Positions 1-5,343 of a stretch of DNA of 5,406 nt are shown here, piece by piece. Below the pieces are notes generated by a model that saw nothing but the letters and a program-made list of their open reading frames with translations, was not told where the DNA came from and ran no database searches. Numbering within the stretch: the stretch's first letter is position 1; every line of letters begins with the position of its first letter. Source of the stretch: Lachnospiraceae bacterium (GTDB lineage Bacteria > Bacillota > Clostridia > Lachnospirales > Lachnospiraceae); assembly GCA_003535955.1 (NCBI GenBank), contig DPZM01000249.1, forward strand, positions 1 through 5,406. The letters are read 5' to 3'. The position numbers were made by a program, and so were the translations under genes.

Positions 1-348
1 CATCACAGATGGAAGAGACCGGTCATTATATCGGAATGCGGCGGTTATACCATGAAGGTTTTAGACCATTCCTATTATCCCAATATGTCTTACGGATATG
101 GGAACTGTAAGACGAAAGAAGCATTGACCACGCGAATATTTAAGTTGTATGATGATGAAGTGATACCTAACTTAAAACACGGTATCTGCGGCTGCGTATA
201 TACCCAGTTGAGTGATGTGGAGAGTGAATATAACGGACTGTATACCTATGACCGTAAGGTATGTAAGGTGGACAGGCACAGGATGGAAGAACTTAAGTTT
301 AAGCTTGATAAGGCTTACGAATTTATTACAGAAGACGCAGATAAATAA
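1..348 (+). CDS. Glycoside hydrolase family 2 protein, C-terminal part (5' end outside window)
   Basis: The reading frame is open from base 1 to the TAA at 346-348, giving 115 residues with no start, so this is the tail of a longer gene; the ATG at 52 is internal. The visible part begins with a PVIISECGGY segment (residues 7-16). It resembles the conserved stretch of GH2 glycosidases in which the Glu, here residue 12, is the catalytic nucleophile. About 50 residues on, GICGCVYTQLSDVESE and NGLYTYDRKVCKV match the end of the TIM barrel in clostridial GH2 enzymes of the beta-galactosidase/beta-glucuronidase type. Such enzymes cleave terminal sugars from oligosaccharides or glycans, and most have the catalytic barrel after two beta-sandwich domains. 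The substrate cannot be read from this fragment. No further domain follows the barrel; the protein ends about 25 residues later. The family call is firm and the exact activity is unknown. Confidence 0.85.
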   Translation, partial: HHRWKRPVIISECGGYTMKVLDHSYYPNMSYGYGNCKTKEALTTRIFKLYDDEVIPNLKHGICGCVYTQLSDVESEYNGLYTYDRKVCKVDRHRMEELKFKLDKAYEFITEDADK

Positions 349-393
349 AAGACAGGTAATGTAAAAAGATAATTAAACTGTGATAGTCATAAG

Positions 394-399
394 AAAGGA
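394..399 (+). promoter_or_regulatory. Shine-Dalgarno site that fixes the lipoprotein start at 407
   Basis: AAAGGA lies 7 bases before the ATG at 407. The frame is also open from a GTG at 380, but nothing like a ribosome binding site precedes that GTG, and it would put nine extra residues (including DNN) ahead of a textbook lipoprotein signal peptide. The ATG at 407 is therefore the better start. Confidence 0.75.
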
Positions 400-406
400 T
401 AACAAT

Positions 407-2272
407 ATGACCCGAAAAAAATCCCTGACAGCCCTTATGGTTTCGATAAGTGTCCTTGCCCTTCTTACAGGATGTAAAGACAAAAAGGAGCCTGTACTTC
501 CCGAACCAAAACCACAAACAGAAGAAACCGGAGAAGCTAAAAAGACTGATACCGATACTGTTGATAACAATGCCGAAGCGGCTGAAGAGAAGGATAAGGA
601 AGAGTCCGTAACGGAATTAAACCATAAGGCAAGGAAGGCTTTTATGGCCTTTGCGTCAGATGAACAGCTGTGCGTTTCCGATATAGATGAGCCCGGCTAT
701 TTCAGTAAGGGGAACAGATACAGCTTATCCGATATCATCGATAATTATTTAAAGATCGAGAATCAATATGTCGGTGACGATCCGGTGGAATTATACGATG
801 CAACCTATGCCTACATTGACTGCGGCATGGATGAAAAGATCGAGATGGCCCTAAACTTAAATTACGGGATGAGCGGCTTCGGTAATTACAGTCAGAGGAT
901 ATATCTGTTCAAACTTGTTGATGATGAGGTCCACCTCTTTGCCGATGATTTCTACGGATACCGTACGTTTCTTGAAATAAACGAATACGGATATGTGAAA
1001 AAACACGGTGCCGGCGGAGCGAATATTTACGGGTGGGACATTTATTATTTCGATAAGGATTGTAACAGGATATATCTTTACGGCGTTAATGAACATATGG
1101 GGCTTGAATATCCCAGGATCCCCAAGTATTACATAAAGGGCGGATACAGCAGGAGTGATTATCCTGATGATGATCCGGCAGAAGACAATGACGGATATGA
1201 AGTCTATGCGGCCAATTTTAGCGAATGCCCGTCAGTTGATGACCCGGATGCCGATTTTTACGAATTGTTCTATAAGGACAACATGTATGCCTTTTGTGAC
1301 CACAACGGTAATCCCGTGCGTCCTGACAGGGATATGACCGAATTCTATGATGAGGAAGGCATTAAGTGGTATGATTACGACGAGCTTAATGAGATGCTTG
1401 ATAAGCATGAGGAAGAGCTTGGTGTAACGGATAAGCTAAAGAATGCCGATGAGGCTGATTTTGACAGCCTTATAGACGAGGGTATCCTTAAGCACAATTA
1501 TTCAAGGGAAGATGTAGAGGAATCGCAGGAAGATGAATCCTATGACATTGTTGAGACGATACACGTTTCCGATGTGGAGGTTAAGCCCTTTATTTCGTCC
1601 ATGGCCGATAAGGATCATTCCTACAACAAGGTTACACTTAAACAGGTTTCATGTACCGAAAACGATATAACGGATGATGAAGACTGGTTCCGAAGGGCCG
1701 GCTTCAATCCGCCCGGAAACGATGCAAGCGATGATCAATACAACTATGTTTTAACGGGTGATAAGGGCTACGGAACAATGTCGGTAGTTGAGATCAATGA
1801 CGTTGAAACAGGGAAGCTTAAGTACCGGTTTGATTTCTCGGACCTCTTATATGCAAAAGGGTATGAAGGTAATGACTTTGTCGAGAGGGGTGTGCGCCAC
1901 TGCTTTATAACGGACGATTATCTGTATGTGAATCTTTATCACAGTACTTATGCGGAATCATGTCCGGATAATGCATTCATGATGTGTATAGATATTAATA
2001 CCGGTGAGACCGTATGGGTATCTGAAAAGCTTACATCCAATTCATGCAATTTTGTCCGCTGGGGTGACAATATAATAACCGGTTACGGCTTTACGGCCGA
2101 GGATGACTATATCTATATTCTAAACAGGTTCACCGGAGAAGTTACCGAGAAGATCAAAGTCAAAAAGAGCCCGGACTATTTCGCCTTTGTGGATGATGAG
2201 ATATGGGTCAGGACTTACAGTTACGACTATGTGTTTAAGATACAGGATGAAAAAAAGGAAGGCAACCAATGA
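407..2272 (+). CDS. Large acidic lipoprotein of unknown function, possible C-terminal beta-propeller-like repeats
   Basis: The protein has 621 residues from the ATG at 407. The N-terminus is a clear lipoprotein signal: basic MTRKK, a hydrophobic core, then lipobox LTGC with Cys23 as the predicted lipidation site. It should be anchored on the outer face of the membrane. Residues 24-69 form a Pro/Glu/Lys/Thr-rich linker. Residues about 70-230 form a folded region with a YAYIDCGMDEKIEMAL segment and many aromatic residues. I recognise the style from uncharacterised lipoproteins of Lachnospiraceae but cannot name a family. Residues about 250-390 are very acidic. Residues about 448-612 show DVETGKL, DINTGETVW and NRFTGEV spaced by beta strands, which resembles PQQ-like/WD-type propeller blades, too few for a complete propeller. 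No catalytic motif is visible. The stop overlaps the aroQ start (ATGA), so translation is probably coupled, though a role in aromatic synthesis does not follow. Presence of a gene and lipoprotein status are well supported; function is unknown. Confidence 0.85.
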   Translation: MTRKKSLTALMVSISVLALLTGCKDKKEPVLPEPKPQTEETGEAKKTDTDTVDNNAEAAEEKDKEESVTELNHKARKAFMAFASDEQLCVSDIDEPGYFSKGNRYSLSDIIDNYLKIENQYVGDDPVELYDATYAYIDCGMDEKIEMALNLNYGMSGFGNYSQRIYLFKLVDDEVHLFADDFYGYRTFLEINEYGYVKKHGAGGANIYGWDIYYFDKDCNRIYLYGVNEHMGLEYPRIPKYYIKGGYSRSDYPDDDPAEDNDGYEVYAANFSECPSVDDPDADFYELFYKDNMYAFCDHNGNPVRPDRDMTEFYDEEGIKWYDYDELNEMLDKHEEELGVTDKLKNADEADFDSLIDEGILKHNYSREDVEESQEDESYDIVETIHVSDVEVKPFISSMADKDHSYNKVTLKQVSCTENDITDDEDWFRRAGFNPPGNDASDDQYNYVLTGDKGYGTMSVVEINDVETGKLKYRFDFSDLLYAKGYEGNDFVERGVRHCFITDDYLYVNLYHSTYAESCPDNAFMMCIDINTGETVWVSEKLTSNSCNFVRWGDNIITGYGFTAEDDYIYILNRFTGEVTEKIKVKKSPDYFAFVDDEIWVRTYSYDYVFKIQDEKKEGNQ

Positions 2273-2727
2273 AAATACGTGTGATAAACGGCCCTAATAT
2301 AAATATGCTGGGAATAAGGGAACCAGATATTTACGGCAGGACAACATATGATGATCTTGTCAATATGATAAGGGAACATGCTTCAAGATCGGGCATAGAT
2401 ATTGAAGTCATGCAGAGCAATCACGAGGGAGATCTTGTCGATATGCTTCAGGACAGCTATAAGAAGGTTGACGGCATAGTTATAAATCCCGGTGCTTATA
2501 CACATACATCCGTAGCGATCCTTGATGCGCTTAAGGCTGTATCGATACCGGCTGTCGAAGTGCATATATCCAAGGTTGATGAAAGGGAAGACTTCAGGCA
2601 GATAAGCTATATACGAAAGGCCTGTGTGAAGACCATAACCGGTCATGGGGTCATGGGTTATATTGAGGCTATAGATCATTTAATATCATTGAAAGAGGAA
2701 GAGAATGGAGTGGATAAACAGAAGTAA
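2269..2727 (+). CDS. aroQ: Type II 3-dehydroquinate dehydratase
   Basis: This cytoplasmic enzyme dehydrates 3-dehydroquinate to 3-dehydroshikimate, the third step of the shikimate pathway leading to chorismate and the aromatic amino acids. The 152 residues match the usual length of about 145-150. The family signatures are all present: NGPNINMLG (7-15) with Arg17 and the catalytic Tyr22 in REPDIYG, Asn73 and His79 in NPGAYTHTS, the VEVHIS segment with Glu97, His99 and Ser101, Arg110 in EDFRQISY, and a GHGVMGY segment near the end. These fall two positions before the corresponding Mycobacterium tuberculosis residues as I remember them (Arg19, Tyr24, Asn75, His81, His101, Arg112). Type II enzymes are dodecamers unrelated to type I AroD. 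The start has AAGGAAGG at 2255-2262 and shares an ATGA with the lipoprotein stop. The 3' end overlaps tyrA by 23 bases. No key residue is missing. Confidence 0.97.
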   Translation: MKIRVINGPNINMLGIREPDIYGRTTYDDLVNMIREHASRSGIDIEVMQSNHEGDLVDMLQDSYKKVDGIVINPGAYTHTSVAILDALKAVSIPAVEVHISKVDEREDFRQISYIRKACVKTITGHGVMGYIEAIDHLISLKEEENGVDKQK

Positions 2728-3559
2728 GGTATTAATAGTAGGGCTTGGCCTTATGGGTGGCAGCTATGCAAAGGCATTAAAGCGTCTCGGATACAGTGTA
2801 TATGCCATTGATGCAAGAAGCGAAGCCATAAGCTACGCTATCGAGAATAATATAATAGATAAGGGAGCGGATAAGGCAGATCCTGAGCTTATAAAGGAAG
2901 CGGATACCATCATATTCGCCCTTTATCCCAAGATCATAGCAGGCTGGATAAAGGAGAATCAGAAGTATTTTAAGTCCGGAATAATAATCACGGATGTAAC
3001 AGGTATCAAGGATAAGATAGTGTACGATATCCAGGACATATTGAGGGATGACGTTGAATTTATCGCAGCCCACCCAATGGCAGGCCGTGAGGTTTACGGA
3101 GTTGAGAATTCCGATGAGAAGATATTCCTTAATGCCAACTATATAGTTGTACCTACCGATAAGAATACCGAAGAAGCAATTGAATGGTGTAAGAACTTAG
3201 GGCAGATACTGGGATTTTCACGTGTGTCCGTATTATCCCCTGATGAACATGACAGGATGATAGCATATGTATCCCAGCTTACCCACTGTATAGCGGTAGC
3301 CCTTATGACAACTCACGATAACAGACATCTGGCTGATTACACGGGTGATTCCTTCAGGGATCTTACAAGGATAGCCAGGATAAATGAAGATATGTGGAGT
3401 GAACTCTTCTTCATGAACAAGGATAAGCTTGTTGAGGAGATAGATGCCTTCAGGGGTGAACTTAAGGAAATAAGGGACAGCATAGTAAATGAGGATGCCG
3501 ATAAGCTCAAGGAAAAGATGAGGCTTTCAACCGAAAGGAGAAAGAACTTCGACAGGTAA
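2705..3559 (+). CDS. tyrA: Prephenate dehydrogenase, short form without ACT domain
   Basis: TyrA oxidatively decarboxylates prephenate with NAD(P)+ to 4-hydroxyphenylpyruvate, the committed step to tyrosine, in the cytoplasm. The 284 residues carry an N-terminal Rossmann fold with GLGLMGGS (13-20) and acidic Asp36 at the end of the second strand, which favours NAD+. They also carry DVTGIK (97-102), the HPMAGRE block (123-129) with the catalytic-type His123, SQLTH (190-194) and FRDLTRIA before INEDMW. Usual forms of the SQLTH block read SHLPH; here the first His is Gln. The protein ends at about residue 284 without the ACT domain that Bacillus TyrA uses, so feedback control by tyrosine through that domain is absent. 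There is no chorismate mutase domain at either end. GAGGA at 2695-2699 lies 5 bases from the ATG, inside aroQ, and the 23-base overlap indicates a shared transcript and probable translational coupling. Arogenate specificity cannot be excluded from sequence. Confidence 0.95.
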   Translation: MEWINRSKVLIVGLGLMGGSYAKALKRLGYSVYAIDARSEAISYAIENNIIDKGADKADPELIKEADTIIFALYPKIIAGWIKENQKYFKSGIIITDVTGIKDKIVYDIQDILRDDVEFIAAHPMAGREVYGVENSDEKIFLNANYIVVPTDKNTEEAIEWCKNLGQILGFSRVSVLSPDEHDRMIAYVSQLTHCIAVALMTTHDNRHLADYTGDSFRDLTRIARINEDMWSELFFMNKDKLVEEIDAFRGELKEIRDSIVNEDADKLKEKMRLSTERRKNFDR

Positions 3560-3568
3560 CAATAAAAC

Positions 3569-3596
3569 GGGTGCGTATCAATGCAGATACACACCC
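3569..3596 (+). terminator. Hairpin after tyrA, probable but atypical terminator
   Basis: GGGTGCGTATC (3569-3579) pairs with GATACACACCC (3586-3596) around a 6-base loop, giving 10 pairs and one C-A mismatch. It sits 9 bases after the tyrA stop, where a terminator is expected. On the + strand the bases after it are ATAAATATGC, not a T run, so it is not a textbook intrinsic terminator in that direction. On the - strand it is followed by GTTTTATTGTT, so it would work better for leftward transcripts, although no leftward gene is visible. The hairpin is certain; its role is not. Confidence 0.55.
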
Positions 3597-3623
3597 ATAA
3601 ATATGCAACAAAAAAACGTATCT
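3595..3623 (+). promoter_or_regulatory. Candidate ECF-type promoter of the sigma gene
   Basis: CCATAAA (3595-3601) and CGTATCT (3617-3623) are 15 bases apart, and the second box resembles the CGT-containing -10 element of many ECF promoters. The same two boxes recur at 5250-5279 upstream of the gene after the anti-sigma factor. Transcription would start near 3630, leaving a short leader with AGGA (3635-3638) 6 bases before the sigma ATG. The upstream box does not have the AAC core seen in many ECF -35 elements. The call rests on the repeat and position, not on a proven consensus. Confidence 0.35.
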
Positions 3624-3644
3624 TAAATAAGGACAGGACTGTTT

Positions 3645-4199
3645 ATGACTGACGAACAATTCAATGCGGCCATGACCCGCATGCGAAGCAAGGACAAGTC
3701 CGCCCTTAAGGAAGTGTATGAGGAATACATATCCTTTATCTACCACACCATCCTTAATATTGTAAACAGTAAGGAGAATGCCGAGGATATAACCAGCGAA
3801 TTCTTTATTAAGCTGTGGGAGAAGGCGGATAACTACAGGGAAGGAAGCGGTCATCGCGGATACCTTGCCACGATAGCAAGAAACATGGCGATAGACCATA
3901 TACGAAAACATAAGAAGGAAGAACTAAGCCCGGGAGTAAGTGAGGATGAAGAGGCTCCCGATGAGCTTGAGCTCTTAAGCGATCCGGATGGTTCACCGGA
4001 AGATCAGGTGGTCGAAGAGCTGTCTGTTGAGGAAGCTCTTTCACGACTGAAGCCTGTATACAGGCAGATAATCACAATGAAGGTACTTTCGGATATGACC
4101 TTTAAGGAAATAGCGGAAGTCATGCAGATGCCGATGGGGACAGTCACGTGGAACTATCAGCAGGCATTAAAAATCTTAAGGAGGTTCGGATATGAGTAA
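3645..4199 (+). CDS. ECF-type (sigma-70 family) RNA polymerase sigma factor
   Basis: This 184-residue protein has only the two domains of an extracytoplasmic-function sigma factor. Region 2 (about 19-91) contains ENAEDITSEFFIKLWEK, the polymerase-binding helix region, followed by the -10 recognition segment GYLATIARNMAIDHIRK. Region 4 (about 126-181) has a helix-turn-helix: MTFKEIAEVMQMPMGTVTWNYQQALKILRR, positions about 151-180, which should read the -35 element. The linker at 92-125 is unusually acidic, with 15 Asp/Glu in 34 residues. ECF factors direct RNA polymerase to a small regulon, often for envelope stress, and usually sit beside their inhibitor. Here the next gene overlaps by 8 bases and encodes a membrane protein, fitting that pattern. 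The ATG at 3645 follows AGGA (3635-3638) by 6 bases. The subgroup and target promoters cannot be fixed from sequence; autoregulation is suggested by the box pair just upstream. Confidence 0.95.
   Translation: MTDEQFNAAMTRMRSKDKSALKEVYEEYISFIYHTILNIVNSKENAEDITSEFFIKLWEKADNYREGSGHRGYLATIARNMAIDHIRKHKKEELSPGVSEDEEAPDELELLSDPDGSPEDQVVEELSVEEALSRLKPVYRQIITMKVLSDMTFKEIAEVMQMPMGTVTWNYQQALKILRRFGYE
4178..4184 (+). promoter_or_regulatory. Strong Shine-Dalgarno of the anti-sigma gene, inside the sigma gene
   Basis: AAGGAGG is a full consensus site 7 bases before the ATG at 4192 and lies within codons for the last residues of the sigma factor. The sigma gene's own site (AGGA) is weaker, so the downstream membrane protein may be made in excess over sigma, as suits an inhibitor. 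That ratio is inference. Confidence 0.8.
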
Positions 4200-5232
4200 G
4201 AATTTTGAAATTGAATATAAAAAATATGCCGATTCAGCTGTTCCGGATCTCTGGTCAAGGATCGAAGCCGGCGTAGATGCTTATGAAGAAAGCATCAAGG
4301 ATGCCAAGGCAGGATCCGAAGAGACAAAGACAGGTAAGATCGTTAATATAGAAGACTACGGTAAAAAAACAGTACCTGAAACAAAAACTGAAAATGAAGT
4401 CAGATATGAAACCGGTTCAAACCACGTTACTGATAAGAAAAGTAAAAGAGTAAGAAATTATAAACCGTATTTTGGTGCTCTGGCAGCAGCAGCCTGTATG
4501 TTCCTTGTGGTGGTCGTTATGAAGAATGTATTAAGTTCTTCCAATTCCATGACAAGTGCCGAGAGCGCTGCCGCACCTGCGTCCATGGATTCAGCGCCTG
4601 CACAAATGGAAGAAGCGGCAGAGCCCATCGCGGAGGCGGCTGCCGGGGCTTCGGATACAGCGGGTACGTATGAAGAGGATGCGGAAGAAGCATACGAAGA
4701 AGCTTCCGAATATTCTGCCGATGCATCCGCCGATGAGGGTTATTCATATGAAACAGCCGATGAGAGCCCTGCATATGAGGCTTCGGAGACAAGCCCCGCT
4801 CATGAAGAGGAGGAAGCAGCTCCCATGGAAGAAGCCCCGATGGCGGAAGGGGCAGCCACTTATGGCCCGGATGCCCTTGATGCGGAAGTTAACGGCTCCA
4901 ATACTTTTGCTGTCCAGAGCACAAAAGAGGGAAGCAATAAAAGGAAGGCTGAAGATAGGAAGCTTAATTCAGATGAGGATGAAATAAAGCTTGTTTGTGA
5001 ACCGGCAGACCTGACAGACATTAAGGAAGAGGGAACATTCAAGGCCAAAGTCACAGATCCGTTAGAGTCAGGGGTAAAAAAAGGTGATGAGATCACGGTT
5101 AATCTTAAAGAAGAAGGTTTCGAATCATTGTTTAATGCCCTTACAGACAGTAAAAGCCCCGAACTCACGCTTATCTTACGGCCGGAAGATGACGGAACCT
5201 ATACACTTGTATCGGCAGAAATAAAAAAATAA
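4192..5232 (+). CDS. Putative single-pass membrane anti-sigma factor
   Basis: The protein has 346 residues and no cleavable signal peptide. The N-terminal part (1-90) should be cytoplasmic: YKKYADSAVPDLWSRIEAGV (9-28) looks like the short helix at the start of many clostridial anti-sigma factors, and a basic stretch KKSKRVRNYK (82-91) precedes the membrane. Residues about 93-114 form one transmembrane helix (GALAAAACMFLVVVVM core), giving an N-in, C-out topology. Residues 115-244 are low-complexity, rich in Ala, Glu, Ser and Pro, with no Lys or Arg. Residues about 262-346 look like a small beta-rich domain that could be the sensor. The HxxxCxxC motif of zinc anti-sigma factors is absent. The 8-base overlap with the sigma gene is the strongest argument for function; direct binding is inference. 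No protease or peptidoglycan-binding motif was recognised, so the signal is unknown. Confidence 0.8.
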   Translation: MSKNFEIEYKKYADSAVPDLWSRIEAGVDAYEESIKDAKAGSEETKTGKIVNIEDYGKKTVPETKTENEVRYETGSNHVTDKKSKRVRNYKPYFGALAAAACMFLVVVVMKNVLSSSNSMTSAESAAAPASMDSAPAQMEEAAEPIAEAAAGASDTAGTYEEDAEEAYEEASEYSADASADEGYSYETADESPAYEASETSPAHEEEEAAPMEEAPMAEGAATYGPDALDAEVNGSNTFAVQSTKEGSNKRKAEDRKLNSDEDEIKLVCEPADLTDIKEEGTFKAKVTDPLESGVKKGDEITVNLKEEGFESLFNALTDSKSPELTLILRPEDDGTYTLVSAEIKK

Positions 5233-5250
5233 GATTTTTTTCAAAAAGTC
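5223..5250 (+). repeat. AT-only overlapping inverted repeats at the end of the anti-sigma gene
   Basis: AAAAAAAT (5223-5230) and ATTTTTTT (5234-5241) are perfect inverted repeats around a 3-base loop, overlapping the stop codon. The same T run can instead pair with AAAAAGTC (5243-5250) starting from G5233. Both stems are weak, almost purely A-T, and no GC-rich stem precedes the T run, so a terminator here would be inefficient. Some read-through into the next gene is plausible. Confidence 0.4.
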
Positions 5251-5279
5251 CATAAAATTAATATCCTCCCTTCGTATCT
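5250..5279 (+). promoter_or_regulatory. Candidate promoter for the downstream lipoprotein gene, copy of the boxes before the sigma gene
   Basis: CCATAAA (5250-5256) and CGTATCT (5273-5279) are 16 bases apart, against 15 in the copy before the sigma gene. Transcription would begin near 5286, about 58 bases before the ATG at 5344. If real, the sigma factor encoded here would drive the last gene directly. The one-base spacing difference and the short boxes keep confidence modest. Confidence 0.35.
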
Positions 5280-5338
5280 ATATCAGAAGCGCTTACTAAG
5301 GTAACTGAAAATGCTGATGATAAAGATATAGGGAGGAT
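5263..5338 (+). promoter_or_regulatory. Leader inverted repeat that can mask the Shine-Dalgarno of the last gene
   Basis: ATCCTCCCT (5263-5271) is an exact 9-base complement of AGGGAGGAT (5330-5338), which contains the Shine-Dalgarno GGGAGG. Inside it, after a 2-base bulge, GTATCT (5274-5279) pairs with AGATAT (5324-5329) with one G-U pair. Further in, TATCAG (5281-5286) pairs with CTGATG (5314-5319) with one G-U pair. An RNA covering the whole region could form this interrupted stem and hide the ribosome site. An RNA starting near 5286 would lack the left arm. Confidence 0.4.
5287..5294. promoter_or_regulatory. Perfect 8-base palindrome AAGCGCTT, possible LacI/CcpA-type operator
   Basis: The AAGCGCTTAC core (5287-5296) matches the right side and centre of CcpA/LacI-family operators, which centre on a CG step. 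The left flank fits poorly (CAG where TGT is usual), so a CcpA site is only a guess. The palindrome would lie at the start point of transcription if the preceding boxes are the promoter, a good position for a repressor. Confidence 0.25.
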
Positions 5339-5343
5339 TTATT

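Noticed and set aside
52..348. A separate 98-residue gene starting at the ATG at 52
   Set aside because: The frame is open to base 1 and the residues before that ATG contain the GH2 active-site segment, so the ATG is internal.
380..406. Upstream GTG start for the lipoprotein
   Set aside because: No ribosome site precedes it and it would extend a complete lipoprotein signal peptide by nine polar or charged residues; the ATG at 407 has AAAGGA at the right distance.
349..406. Sigma-A promoter before the lipoprotein (GATAAT at 368-373, or TG-T-GATAGT at 379-387)
   Set aside because: The -10-like words are tolerable but no TTGACA-like box lies 16-18 bases upstream, so a promoter is possible but not supported.
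3507..4044. Leftward open frames opposite the sigma gene
   Set aside because: They lie antisense to a clearly conserved gene, have no convincing start signals and no recognisable protein.
4681..4850. Tandem DNA repeat in the anti-sigma gene
   Set aside because: GAAGA-type words recur because of Glu/Ala codons, with no regular unit length, so this is amino-acid composition bias and not a true tandem repeat.
4517..4987. Long open frames on both strands over the anti-sigma low-complexity region
   Set aside because: They are produced by the biased Ala/Glu codon content of the real gene; their products are Arg/Pro/Leu/Lys-rich with no family features and no ribosome site.
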